Source: Enoplolaimus lenunculus
Lineage: Eukaryota; Nematoda; Enoplea; Enoplida; Thoracostomopsidae
DNA: 64,000 nt
Direction: 5' to 3'
Assembly (NCBI GenBank): GCA_030248215.1
Contig: JASANG010002971.1
Span: 58,906 to 122,905 of the forward strand
The notes under the pieces were generated by a model. The model was not told the origin of the DNA, ran no database searches, and worked only from the letters and a program-made list of their open reading frames with translations. Position 1 is the stretch's first letter; the number at the start of each line of letters is the position of its first letter. Below are positions 11,330 to 23,299 of the stretch, piece after piece. The translations under genes were made by a program, and so were the position numbers.

Positions 11330-13182
11330 AGCGTTTATCTTAAAAACTGCATATTATAACTTTAATACCGACACGTTATCATCTCTTCTTACTATAGTGA
11401 ACCGTTCCACACGTAACCCGTCGACTGTAGACTGTACCCTATATAAACAATTTCCGGCTACTACTGAACAATTTACTCCGGTTCCATGCTTATTTCTACT
11501 CATGTTTATCTGCTTGCAAAAACCCCATTTTACTCTTAACATTATCCAGACCCAAACACTCGCGGAACTTTTGGAACACGGAATGGCCATTTGTTAGGGT
11601 GCGCCGATTGCTTACGTTCGGCAGATCATCGTCCCGGGTTACATTCAAGTAACTTTTTTAACTTCGACTTGTGGAGATTTTTAAAAAAGAAACTTAAAGG
11701 TAAACTTGTTACAACACTGCTGAAAATGTTTCAAAATTCACAATTTGAACTTTCTTTTAACTCCGCAGGTATGTTTCACGGCAGCTTCAGTTCCGGCAAA
11801 ACTTGTTGTCTTTTGGCTAAGTATTTAGTCAGTTTCTGTTGCATCGTACCCAGTGCCGGAGCAGGCAAAAGTGGGGGCTCCCCACAAATCACACGGTGGG
11901 CCCCCCAAACTCGCAAGCGAACCGACCGAGAAGCCAAACGCATTTTAAAACTGAAGCGGTTTTTGTTGCAACCGGTTAGGGTGGGGCCCCTTTAGGTGTG
12001 GGGGCGCCCCAAATGGTGGGTATGGGAGGTAGCTGCTCCGGTCCTGTTCGTACCAGTCACTGCAGACCTTTTTGTTACGTAAACAAAGGTCCAGCGGCAA
12101 TATACTGAAAAATTAGACAAGTTTTCATGAACACAAAAGAAAAAATAAGGGTGGTTAAAGATGGATCGCTTGTAAAACAATGTTTCTCAGGTATACCAGC
12201 GGAGAAACATAACATTCCCGCGGGTAATGCGCGAGCCGAGCAAAAACAATCTTTACCCACATATACGACTGACTCCACCACACTGTAAAAAGCAAAACTT
12301 ATCGGTCCAAAATAGGCAACTTCTTTGCAGTGCCGACGCCGATAAGCAGGGAAGTATCGATACTACCGATGCCGATCAATCGTCAAATGTCTTGAAATAT
12401 CGGAACAGCTCGAATACTTCTGCGTTTTAAACCTCATACTTTATAACTCAATTTTAAGATAACCGCAATGTAGTGACTCGACTAAGAATCGTACTTATCT
12501 TTACTTTGCCGCTCCAAAGAACACCCCCTATTATTCGCTTACGGTCTATTATTTATTTTTAATTCACCCATGTTAGTTGGACCCAACATCCTTTATTTTT
12601 TATAATCTTTTGGACTGAACTGACTTGATCCGAAGAATTTTTATTGATTGCTATGTCCGTTGTTTTTTCTTAATTTAATATTTACGCGGGTTGTCTGAAT
12701 CCCTGTTACATATTTGAGCCGCCTTGACCACTGTTCTGCTTTGGTCTGTTTTATGAACCCTAATTAGGGATATATAGGACTTATATAAAGGCTACCAGCT
12801 AACGGATTCCAATTAGGGTTACGGACTCGTTCCTATTGATTGGGACTCAAAATTGGGACTCGATCTAATTCGGGTCACTACAGTAGCTACGTATATTTTA
12901 ATTTCAAGCACAACCAAAAATCACAGAACAGCATTGTGTTTAAATCTAAACAATACCAAAACGGTTCGACAAACAAATTTAACACAAATTCCTTGCTCAA
13001 ATGCGTCGTGGGTTTACGAACAGCATAAAATCAGAACGTATATTTGTAACAACAAATGAACTGTGTCTCATTAAAATTGCAACAGCAATTATTCCACTTG
13101 AAACTCTGAATTATATATACCATGTTTGAACTGAAACAAACAGTAATTTACAAAATCTTAACACATATATATATAATACGTA
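11330..13182. other. No supported gene; GC-rich patch and dispersed repeat
   Basis: Open frames at 11397-11995 have no recognisable protein. 11860-12035 is GC-rich with GGGGCCCC and GGGGCGCCCC. 12735-12890 carries a dispersed repeat (ACGGACTC, GGGACTCAAAAT) seen again near 32.77 and 56.26 kb. Confidence 0.5.
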
Positions 13183-13355
13183 CAATGGCGGATCCATGAG
13201 GGGGGCCACCCCGGCCGTGGCCCCCCCAACAGCATCTCGACAAAAATTATATAGCAATTTTGTTACAATAGTTCGTGGTTTGTGTATGGGTCAAAAGTAA
13301 GTTTATTACCTGTGAAATTTTGGCCCCCCATTTTGAGATCCTGGATCCGCCACTG
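13183..13355. mobile_element. hAT-like MITE, GGCGGATCC family (short)
   Basis: CAATGGCGGATCCATG to CTGGATCCGCCACTG, perfect 8-bp duplication AATACGTA. The interior includes GGCCACCCCGGCCGTGGCC and TTATTACCTGTGAAATTTTG, shared with 32615-32989 and 37380-38750. Confidence 0.9.
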
Positions 13356-13489
13356 AATACGTACACAGCCAAAGCCAAGCAAACCCAATTAAACAGAATC
13401 CAAAATAAAAGAATACCACACACATTAATCACACTAGCAATTAAATTAACGTTTTTTTGGAAAGTTAGCAGTACAGTTGACATATACTA

Positions 13490-14020
13490 GAGTTGCTCCG
13501 GGGTCAGGAATTTTACCGGAGCCGGGGCTGAAACAAGGGCCATGGTGCGGGTGCCGAATCAAAAGGGGTCATGTTAGAACATGTAAAAATAACTATCAAC
13601 ATATCAACATAAGCTACGATATACGTCATACGCATATATATTGGGTAACAATAGAAAATTGATATATTGTGTAGTGTTTACAGCAAACCGTGGGAAATTA
13701 AAAAATACCGCGTGCAGCAATATCTTGTGATTTTCATATTTTTGCAACGAGAACCAAACGTGGCGCGATAGAATTGTTTTACATGCCAGTCAATTAAGAA
13801 TCAATCGTATATAAAAATTAGCTCCGGTTAGGCCCCTGCAAATAAAGGTACTCGACCCAGGACATACGCTTAACATCCGACTCCAAGTTCCGGTACAAAA
13901 TTTACTATCCGTCTCTGCGGTTGCGGTATCCTGTATAATTAATGTTCGGTCGATCCCTGTTATATATTAAGACTCAAGAGCAACACTTGTTTGTTATGAA
14001 AATGCATCTTTAGGACCATT
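13490..14020. other. No gene; partial TCCGG-type repeat
   Basis: 13800-13970 is a partial relative of the element at 14246-14638 (ACATCCGACTCC, TTCCGGTACAAAAT). Confidence 0.5.
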
Positions 14021-14245
14021 GCTGCAGGTTACAAAAATTTTATTTGCCCCGTTACCTAGAAATGTTCTTGCTAGCTCGAACAAAAGTATGAAAGATGCCT
14101 ACGAACAAATGCAGCTGTACTCGACACTCATTTGACATTTGAAACTCTGTCCAAGCTACATTGTGTTGTGACACTATGTTACAATGACAAGTTAACAAAT
14201 ATATATACAAACCAAAGACCCGTCTCGCGCTTTACCAGCGGATAT

Positions 14246-14638
14246 TAGGGATCGACCGCATATTCGGTTCCGGTTTAATATCCGGCAAAATCCGGCATCC
14301 GTATCCAGTTCCGGCCTTCGGTATAAACTAACCGAATACCGGATATTTGCGGTTGTGGTTCCAAATATCATTTGTTGTACGTCAAAATACTAGATATTTT
14401 GAAACGACTGCAATTCGTCCGAGCAATTCATGAATAGACACTAACATGGAATGAAACATCCAAATCAAAAATTAATCTTAAATCCATAAATACATATTTT
14501 GACACGACTCAAATACTTCCGACAGTGTACAAATTTAGATCCTATATCCGCGTAACATCCGGCTGCGGTTCCGGTACAAAATGCACTATCCTGCTCCGGT
14601 TCCGGTATCCCGTAAAATTAATATCCGGCCTATCACTG
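14246..14638. mobile_element. hAT-like MITE, TAGGGATCGACCG family
   Basis: TAGGGATCGACCGCATATTC at the left, GGCCTATCACTG at the right; flanks GCGGATAT and GCAGATAC (6 of 8). TTCCGG words repeat at both ends. Confidence 0.65.
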
Positions 14639-15004
14639 GCAGATACGTATACTCGTGCAAAACTAATTTGCCTGCGACCCACCTTTATCCTATTTTTTGT
14701 TTTATGCTAAATATATACAACCTGTACGTACTACGGAAAAGCTGGTTTAAACTTACCGCGAAACACACACAAACATTCAACTCTACACAGTTTAATACAG
14801 TTGAGGCAGTCGTTAGCACAAACTACACAACGCCGGTAAGCTGACAAATATGATAATAAAATGGATAAAGTATAAGCATACAAACCAACCAAAAAAGAAA
14901 TGAGGCTGAGTTTCATGTGGACATCTGCATGTATATTGGGTGCTTATATCGAAACATGATACGCGGAAACTATTTCAAAGCGTCTGAATGATTAAACTGG
15001 CATA

Positions 15005-15278
15005 CAGGCGGCAATCGGAGTTCCGATTAGAATTCCAATTCAAAACGACTTCCGATTCCGATTTCGAATGCACAAATCAATATCATACTTGTTAATACAA
15101 ATTATCCATATAGTCACATATTTTGTAGTTCCGATTCCGATATAAATTTGCTGTTCCGATTCCGATTCCAGTATAAATTTGCTGGTCCGATTCCGATATA
15201 AATGTGCTGTTCCGATTCCGGTATAAATTTGCTGTTCCGACTCCGATTCCAGAATAATCCAGTTCCGTTTTGCACCCT
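15005..15278. mobile_element. CCGGAA-family relative with internal tandem repeat
   Basis: Ends in CCAGTTCCGTTTTGCACCCT. Between about 15126 and 15255 a unit of the form TTCCGATATAAATTTGCTG is repeated five times with small changes. Confidence 0.6.
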
Positions 15279-15420
15279 AGTAGTATAGGGTGAGGAATTC
15301 ATACACCAGGGTGCAGGGTGTTCGTGCTACCTAAGAATTTGGTTTTACACGCATAAATTGACAAGTAATTAATCAATATTTTTAAAATTGTTTTATTGAG
15401 TTAATTTTAAGTGAATACAG
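15279..15420. repeat. Dispersed repeat, GTAGTATAGGGTGAGGAATT type
   Basis: The same sequence occurs inverted at 24725-24855 (GAGGAATTCATAC, CAGGGTGCAGGGTG, GCTACCTAAGAAT). Confidence 0.75.
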
Positions 15421-15609
15421 TTACATGTTTTGCATTGTGTAAATCATAGAAGCACCGGAAAAGTTTATAGTTTCAAATGGTGCATTACAAAAATGATAGT
15501 CTGAACATATCATTAATGGGCTAGTATACATTCCATCACGGTGCACAATTCTTTTGGGGTAAAAAAGTACGTTAAACTATTCCTCTGTTGTTCGTATTGT
15601 GTGAATATA

Positions 15610-17157
15610 CCAGTCGTAGTGGGACTACATTTATTGAGCGAAGCTCGAACACACGTAAACAATTAAGGTAATATGCAAATTAGTTATAAGCTAACTATTA
15701 ATTTATCGGTTTTGGGGGTTTGTAAGCAATTTCCTCAGATTCCTCACACCAAAAAACCCTTCAGCCACCCTAACATTTTTTGGAATAATTTAAAAAGTCC
15801 TAATTTTGTCTTGTGAATTAAGCTAATATGCAAATTAGCTATTAGCTAACTATTCAATTATCAGTTTTGGAGATTTGTAAACACTTTATTCAGATTCCTC
15901 GCACCCAAAAACCTTCAGTAAACCCTAATAATTATTGAAACCAGTCGTAGTGGGACTACATTTATTGAGCGAAGCTCGAACACACGTAAGCAATTAAGCT
16001 AATACGCAAATTAGTTATTAGCTAACTATTCAATTATCGGTTTTGGAGGTTTGTAAACATTTTATTCATATTCCTCGCACCCAAAAACCTTCAGTAAACC
16101 CTAATAATTATTGAAATAATTTAAAAAGTCATAGTTTTGTCTTGTCAATTAATCTAATATTCAAATTAGCTATTAGCTAACTATTCAATTATCGGTTTTC
16201 GATGTTTCTAAACTATTTATTTAAATTCCTCGCACCTAAAAACCCTTTAGGACTGAAATTATATTGCTTTTAACCTTAATAATTAGTGAAATATTGTAAA
16301 AAGTCGTAATTTAGGCTTATAAACTATGCTAATATTCAAATTATCTATTAGCTAACTGCTCAATTATTGATTTTGGAGACCCCAATGCGAAGTTAACACT
16401 CCACGATAATTGGCTTTCAAACAAAAAAAAGTTTATCAAAATCGGTTCAGCCGTTCCTGAGATTCTTTTCGGACGGACAGACGGACATCCACCTTTCGAC
16501 CCCCAAGTACAAAACATAAAACGCTTCGCGAAACTCCAAGCTTCGCTCGGAGTTTCGCTTCGCTCAATAATTTAAAGAGTCCTAGTTTTGTCTTGTCAAT
16601 TAAGCTAATATGAAAATTAGCTACTAGCTAACTTGTCAATTATCGTTTTTGGGTGTTTGTAAACTATTTATTCAAATTCCTCGCATCTAAAAACCCTTTA
16701 GTGCTGAAACTATATTGTTTTTTACCTTAATAATTAGTGAAATATTGTGAAAAGTCCTAATTTAGCCTTATAAACTATGCTAATATGCAAATTATCTATT
16801 AGCTAGCTGCTCAATTATCGGTTTTGGAGGTTTGTAAACAGTCTACGCAGATTCCTCGCACCCAAAAACCCTTTAATGCTATAATTAGATTGCGTCTAAC
16901 TGTAATAATTAGTGAAATATTGTGGAAAGTCCTAATTTAGGTTAATTAATTATGCAAATTAGCCTGTAGCTAATAAACGGCTTAAAATTTTAAAACCCCA
17001 ATGCGAGGTTAACACCCCAGGATAATTGGCTTTCAAACAAAAAAAAGTTTATCGAAATCGGTTCAGTCGTTCCTGAGATTCTTTTCGGACGGACAGACGG
17101 ACGGACGGACATCCACCTTTCGACCCCCAAGTACAAAACATAAAACGCTTCGCTCAA
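15610..17157 (+). repeat. GCGAAGC-type composite repeat
   Basis: Begins CCAGTCGTAGTGGGACTAC and ends in GGACGGACGGACATCCACC...AAACGCTTCGC. Inside are eight or so diverged units of about 160-180 bp, each with TAATATGCAAATTAGCTATT and TCCTCGCACC.AAAACC. A hairpin of CGAAACTCC/GGAGTTTCG lies at about 16530-16555. An inverted copy is at 48123-49148. Confidence 0.8.
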
Positions 17158-17619
17158 TGATCTTTCAATAATCGGAAACCATGATTTGTTCCTCCGCATT
17201 TCGTTGTTTCTTTTAGAACGGTCATAAAAGCTTCCTTTTTCAAATCGTTCGTAGTCCTTAATAGGCCTTTGGTTGATACTTTTTTTCGAACCATCTGATT
17301 TCCAACCATAATAGGTATTGCTGTTGAAGGCAATCATTCCATCGCCGCTCCATTCAAGCTTGAAAAGTCCTGGGATCCTTTGGCTGTAGTCATCAGTAGC
17401 CACATAACCGGCGAGTACAGCATTGAAAGTATCTCGGTTTTCAAGATTCACATAGTCCTCTAGGTTCTTTACAGCAATAGCAGAATACATGTAGTCCGTG
17501 TCCATTTGAAAGTTTTCTTTCCGCACATAGTTCATGAGAAATAAATAGAACTGGAGCATTCTGAGCTTCGCATGTTGGTACACAAAAAAGGGTATTATAT
17601 TGGGAAGATCGTGAATAAT
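17158..17619 (-). pseudogene. Family B DNA polymerase fragment (Polinton/Maverick-type)
   Basis: An open stretch after a TTTTCTTTTAG acceptor-like site reads PFFVYQHAKLRMLQFY, then MDTD, which stands where motif C (D-T-D) of protein-primed family B polymerases lies. Further on come NRDTFN and RIPGLFKLEWSGDG followed by SNTYYGW. From memory this order is typical of PolB proteins of Polinton/Maverick or related virus-like elements. The frame runs directly into the GCGAAGC-type repeat at about 17157, so the end is lost. No upstream exonuclease or polymerase blocks and no capsid or integrase genes were found nearby. Whether this is a decayed element or an exon of a captured gene is open. Confidence 0.6.
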
Positions 17620-18340
17620 CTAAAAGAAAAACGTTGAAATTTTTATGAAAATTATGAAAACAGATTACGAAGCTTTCGACATAGCACTAGAAATACAATA
17701 TTATTTTGTCTAACAGAGCGTAATTTATGTTGATATTATTATTCCACTATTTGTAAGTATGTCGCAAGTTTTCTCATCGATGTATGGTTCCAACTACAGT
17801 GCACTTAAATTCTAATGTTACATACCAAGTTGCCAAATTTTCTCGATTTTTCGACCCTGCGCATCTGGCCCCCTAGGCCCCATAACCAAACAATAAAATA
17901 CATAATTTCAATAATTTTAACACCCCACCACATTGCAAAAGACCCCATCCCGATATCTCTATTCAGTAAACTGTTATTAACAATTGAATAAAGTTGATTT
18001 TTCGCAATTTTTACCCCATAAAAATATCGAAGGTTACATTGCTAATATCGAAAATTTTATTGGCACATTGGATAGAGCAAAAATTTCTAGGGTATACGTC
18101 TTTTACCGTTTTGGAAAATTCCTACTAGTTCTCGAGTTATGGCAAGAAAGTTGATTTTTCACTATTTTACCACATAAAAACAAAAGATCACTAAATGTCC
18201 GTAAGGGTCTCTTGGAAAATACCAGTCCTCAGCAAATTGAAGCCCGTCACCATTTATTCAAGCATTTCAAAGCAATTTATACAAGTTACGCAGCATCACG
18301 TCAATAACATAACGCTATAGATGCTTTTGGCTCACCTTTC
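17620..18340. other. No gene seen
   Basis: AT-rich, possibly intronic between the minus-strand candidate exons. No repeat shared with the rest of the window was noticed. Confidence 0.4.
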
Positions 18341-18508
18341 TTATTTCCATGCGTTTTTCAAGGCTCCAAGATAGCTTCCCAAAATTTGATTACCTTGTGG
18401 CACGTTTTGGACATTGTTTACCGACGAATTTGAAAATGATTTAAGCAAAACGATCCCCTTGCTACCTTCTGGTTTGTATTTATTGACTAAGACAATTGAT
18501 AAAAGACA
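18341..18508 (-). CDS. Candidate exon of an unrecognised gene
   Basis: After TTGTCTTAG the frame reads NKYKPEGSKGIVLLKSFSNS and continues to VPQ before a possible donor GTAATC near 18400; the open frame continues to 18341. No family is recognised. Confidence 0.3.
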   Translation of the reverse strand, partial: CLLSIVLVNKYKPEGSKGIVLLKSFSNSSVNNVQNVPQGNQILGSYLGALKNAWK

Positions 18509-18977
18509 AAAACACAAAATTAACAATTCTATACAAGTAACATGCTTTACAATATGATAGTTTTGCCAAACAACCACAGAAAAGCCTGTACTTTAAATGA
18601 TTTAGATTGAAATCCTGTATATTTTTTCATATCTGTTCGTAACATAAATTACCTGGTATGTTGTTTGTTGAAAGCACGATACAGTTTGGATACTAGAATG
18701 TAATATTTCAACTAACTGTTTGGTTATTTTAAGTTAATTCTTATTTTTTGAGGAAACGAAATTTAAAACACTTTTATATTGTGTTGAAAACGTTAGTTAC
18801 TAAGTTTAATTTAAAAGTTCACAGCTCATTAGTTGTGATCTACTGCTGTCTAATAGCAATGCTATTGATGGAGCCATCGAAATTAATCTGTAATATGATA
18901 TATTAAACTAAGCATGATTACGGAATAGCTCATAATTTTGAATAAAAGATGAGTTGTATTCCACGTGCATCGGACGT

Positions 18978-19278
18978 TCAACAGGCTTTGAAATTACAAT
19001 CGCGTAGTGTCAGGGATTGAATTACAACCTGTGCGCCATTTGCCATGTTGCATGTCAGCGCCCCCACATGAGTCCCTGATTCCACAGCATGAATTGGTTC
19101 ACCACTGCACTCTGTCATGTAATCCGCCATACCATTATTGGAACCGATTCGCCGGGGATCTAAAGGAATTGGTGCAGCTGGAGTAGGTTCGATCCAATAG
19201 GGTTCGCCCCCTTCGTGTAAGTCGGTTGTTTCCAAAATTGAATCTGGAGTGTGGTGTGTCAACGATTTCAAAGTTCTC
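18978..19278 (-). CDS. Candidate exon, unrecognised protein (Pro/Gly-rich)
   Basis: A clean acceptor (CAACTTTTAG) at 19279 opens about 98 codons: HHTPDSILETT, GGEPYWIEPTPAAP, RIGSNNGMADYMTECSGEP, GALTCNMANGAQVVIQSL, then a stop. Base composition is richer in G and C than the surroundings, as expected for coding sequence. The 3' splice boundary, if any, is not defined. It resembles no domain I can name with confidence. Confidence 0.45.
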
Positions 19279-19624
19279 CTAAAAGTTGTACGATTAATGT
19301 TTCACGATTTTAAAAAAGACGGTCCCTCCGTAGCAAGACTGTGGTACTGTTGCAAAATGAAAACGATTGTATTACATTTGAGTCCGTAGAGCTGCAAATG
19401 CGACTTCTTCTACATTATCTAGTTACGTTTATATGAAATGTCTACGTTAAATTTGCATTAGTTGCAGTTATGGCGGAGTTCAATGTGTATTCATTCATTT
19501 CTACATTAGTGCAGTTTGATAATTTCTTACATGAATATATCTTCATTTGAATTTACATACTCAGAGCGATTCAACGTATAATAAGTGTTAATGTGCACAT
19601 TTGCTTTTGTTCCTTACTGTAAAC

Positions 19625-20779
19625 TAGGCCCATGCTCGGGGTCCCTTGCGTTCATCGTTAGATTTAGATTTTGACTTTCCATCCGCCTTTTTCCGATCTG
19701 GATTTTTAAAACAAATGCGTGCCGGATGGTTTGTTTTATTACAAAATTCGCAAGGTTCGAATTTGCGTTTTGTATCAGACTTTTTATCGGAATCCTTATT
19801 CTTATTATTGTTATTACTATTCTTTTTTGAATCCGAGTCTGATTTCTTAGGACTTCTGCAGTTCCTGGCTATATGCCCTTCCTTACCGCAGTTGAAACAG
19901 GTGCGAGACGACCCTTGTTGTTTCGACCGATCCTCCTTGTCGGTGTGCTCCTTCTTGTCGTCCTTATTTTTCTCACCTTCATATCGGCGGTTCATTTTCG
20001 TTTTGTTATTCCTTTGATTTACTTTATTTTCATATAATTTATATCTGGTTTCTTGACCAGTTGTGTCACTCATATCATTTGCTAAAAGACGTTGTAGTTT
20101 CTTAGCTCGAAATCTTAATTCTTCGAACGTTTCGGTCATGCCGGTTTGTAGTCTCAATTTAAATTCAGGCTTAGCGTTATTTATAAACGTTTGACACAGC
20201 AGGTCATGAGCCTGCTTCGGGTCTGCGAAACGTTTCTCAAGGTAACGTTTCCAATATACTAACAGTTCGTCAGCATATTACTCAATGTTACCTATCTGAA
20301 TCATTCTTTGAAAATTTACGATTCTGGTGGTTAAATCGTCCGGTTCCGCAAAGCGGTCTCTAAATTGATTGATTAACCACACGAAATTTTCAGGCTCAAT
20401 AGCCGCTTCTTCCTCCAAAAGTTGTAGGTGTTTATATGCGGCTTTCGGGAGATCGACAATTCCTGTTGATCTTATACACCTGTCAAAACGCTTATAAAAT
20501 GCATCGAAATCATCGGTGCCTTCATATTTCGGGAAATACGAGTCTTTTTCGGGCATGTGTACTACGATCTGTGTCGGCCCCGCCGTTGTCGGAACCATTA
20601 CCGCATTATTACCCATACCCGGTTGGACCCCTCCGTAACGCGGACGACTCGTACAAGCTTGAGGAGGTTCGGTCTCCTACTGCTTGTACGCCTATCTGTG
20701 TGTCCGAGGGCGCTAGGTGCTCTCTGGACACATCCTTTGCCGTGACAAATTGTTGACTTGATTGTTGTAAGTCTGACAT
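19625..20779 (-). pseudogene. gag: Broken LTR-retrotransposon gag with two zinc knuckles
   Basis: Reading from an ATG at 20779 (MSDLQQ...) the gag runs through a frame change near 20630 into GNNAVMV, a capsid-like segment (YEGTDDFDAFYKRFDRC, NFVWLINQFRDRF), then an in-frame TAA at 20278-20280. Beyond the stop the same frame continues (YADELLVYWKRYLEKRF) into a Lys-rich nucleocapsid with a CCHC knuckle CFNCGKEGHIARNC and a second CEFCNKTNHPARIC, ending GPRAWA. One stop and one frameshift therefore break it. No protease, reverse transcriptase or integrase lies beyond 19625. Ty3/Gypsy-like organisation is an inference. Confidence 0.75.
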
Positions 20780-22160
20780 TGTTGCCACTGCATTGCCTGT
20801 AACTAAATTAGAAGCGACCGAAGTCGCGATTAGCGGTTGTGCAGGGGGTACTACGTTATTCCCCGCAATAAAAACGAACGAACAGCCATTTCAAAACTAG
20901 CTATAATTTTGAAATTCTAGCTAAGAAAACTAAACTTTCAAATTTGATTTCTAACTTCACAAAATATTTTGAATTTAATATTCAAAATTCTCGTATCGAA
21001 TTTGAAATTCGGCCTGTCAAAGTATAACATTTCCATTCGCCGCTCAACAAAGTGCATATAAACACTTTATATTCGTATCGCACACATCAAACATCCAAAC
21101 TAGATTTTTAATCGAAGTTGACCTTTTCGCGTATATGTGGCGCCGCTAAAGTAACATTTTCACAGCTCAATTTCATCAAAACAATATGATTATTACACAT
21201 ATACTGGTCTGCATACACATAAATCTATGTTGTTAGTATGTGTGTATATATTATACACTACACACAATTTTAACCTGTTTAATGTGTAGTGCGTACGCTG
21301 TGATATTATGTGATAGGGAAACTAGTTTTGTTATTGTTTTATAAAGCGATATATTTTTTGTGATATGCTTTCCTTTGATATTTCAATGTGATAACCAATG
21401 CCTGTGATAGCCAACTGTGATATGGAAGGCACTAGGCCTGCACGAAGCACGTAGGCAGCTCTTTCAGGTAGGCTTGTAGTATGTACGTATTAATCGATTG
21501 GGGCTTTCCAGTGCCTTGCGAATTTCTTCCACGTTCGCTGTCCAATCTAATATATACCTGTAACTAGAAAAGTTCGGGCTTTTCGGAGACCATCGTGGTC
21601 ACCATGTAAACTAGGCACATCTTAGTAGACATGGGTTTAAAGAATAGGATTGTTAGGTGACTGGGCGAGTTCATCCAATTCCAGCCTTAACAAGGGTTTC
21701 GATCTCCGATTTAGAACTCAGAAGCCCGTCGAACTCGCTAATAGACAGAACTAGTGTTATGCTTTAATAACAAGTAAGATAACGTATTAATACGAAACAA
21801 GTAATAATAGAAAGAACACAACTTACGAATACCAAGTACGATTAGTTTTCAATACTAATGATTGAAAACTAAGTTAGAATTAAGCATAAACTCCAAAAAG
21901 AAAGACTAATGCAACATTAGTGTTCCATAAAGAAAACATTTCAGAAAAATCTAAGTTCATTCTAGACTCTAGGAAATTTGTTACCAAAACAGAGCAACAT
22001 AGAAACATACTGAATAGAATGAATACTGAATACACACATGAATCAATATCTGGGATCAGAACAAGATTTTATTGAGCAAAATACACGTTATTTTGCTCCT
22101 ATAATAATTTTAGGCATCAGCGGTGGGGACCGCTCACACTTATCTTGTTTACTTCAAAGT
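20780..22160 (-). mobile_element. Probable 5' leader/LTR of the gag element
   Basis: No coding exon seen. The part from 21420 to 21760 is richer in G and C and reads like an LTR or leader upstream of gag, but I found no second LTR copy in the window to define the ends. Confidence 0.3.
21843..21871. repeat. Perfect 11-bp hairpin
   Basis: TAGTTTTCAAT and ATTGAAAACTA separated by 7 nt. Confidence 0.7.
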
Positions 22161-22801
22161 CTGCTAATGATCGTGCTTGAGTGTTTGTCATATTGTTAGC
22201 ATTATCGCTGTTAGAGGTGTTTTGTGGTATGTTTGACGTATTGGAAATTTCCTTGAACAGTTTTCTGTGACAATATTTTCAAGTTAAATTAATTTACTTT
22301 TGATGTATGCATCAATTGATCAGAATTATGCGAAGTCATCGCCTCAGTCGATTTTGTATTGTCAGATTTGCTGCTTTCGTGAAGGCATCTGTTTGGGTCC
22401 TCTTTGCTTAACCAAACACCATGATCGCTGTCAAAACCAATGCGGTCTGATGCATGACGTTTTCGTGTATTCGGTACTGTGTATAAATGCGCAAAAATGA
22501 AGAAAATGGTTTAAGAGTGTTTCATGAGAGAATTATCGAAAACATGGACGTTTTGTACTAGTAGTTTTGGTTTTTCACTAGTAATTACAAAATACGTTAT
22601 CAATTCCTACAGAATTAAAGACACTACTTGCAAGATACTTAAGACTAAAATTGGTTAGGTACTGTTTCGAAGAGTTGAAGGTTAGGATCTGGCATCACCC
22701 TTGTTGTGAATGCAAGTGTGTGTTACTAACTAATTGATGACATGCAAAAGCAACCTTTTCATTTCCTGCGATCAGATACATCCAGATTTTATAATGCCTT
22801 C

Positions 22802-23038
22802 TTATGAAACTTTTATAAGCACTATCTGATGTTTAACGCTATACAACTTGATGAAAATCCACAAAAACTGGTCAATTATAACGTTCTTCGCATCGGTCTC
22901 TGTGGAGTGTTCTTGCAATTCATTTGAAACGAGCGGAATATCGTTATTCTGGTGTTTGGTTTGGTGGAAGTTTTGGAAGTGAACGGAGCCATCCGAGTCA
23001 GGAGACAAATAGACTATCTCCGCCGTTTCGTCTGTTTC
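22802..23038 (-). CDS. Exon of an unrecognised gene, possible last exon
   Basis: Acceptor TTATGCTAG, phase 0 with the exon at 23300-23479. It reads ETDETAEIVYLSPDSDGSV, then polar Gln/Asn/His-rich sequence to ETDAKNVIIDQF and a stop at 22802. EIVYLSPDS is tyrosine-motif-like, as in cytoplasmic tails, but this is speculation. No family recognised. Confidence 0.5.
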   Translation of the reverse strand, partial: ETDETAEIVYLSPDSDGSVHFQNFHQTKHQNNDIPLVSNELQEHSTETDAKNVIIDQFLWIFIKLYSVKHQIVLIKVS

Positions 23039-23299
23039 CTAGCATAAAATACTGTAATCAACATTGGGATTTTGAAGGTAGCATTTATTCAACTGTTTAA
23101 TGTAGGCAACTTACTCTGACATATATAACTCCTGGCTAATTTGTGTTACCTGATATAGTCCTTTAATAAATATTATGTTTTGGTGACTTACGCAATTCAA
23201 TTTGTTGTACTTCAACTGACATTATATTTTTGTAATTTACGAATCATTTCTGAGCCTAGAATAAGTCGTTTTTTGACGCTTTAGCTTATAGTGACTTAC

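Noticed and set aside
11591..11995. 134-codon plus-strand open frame
   Set aside because: No recognisable family, no splice partners, and it spans a GC-rich repetitive patch.
19646..20017. Plus-strand frame rich in Leu and Phe opposite gag
   Set aside because: It is the complement of the Lys/Asn-rich nucleocapsid region.
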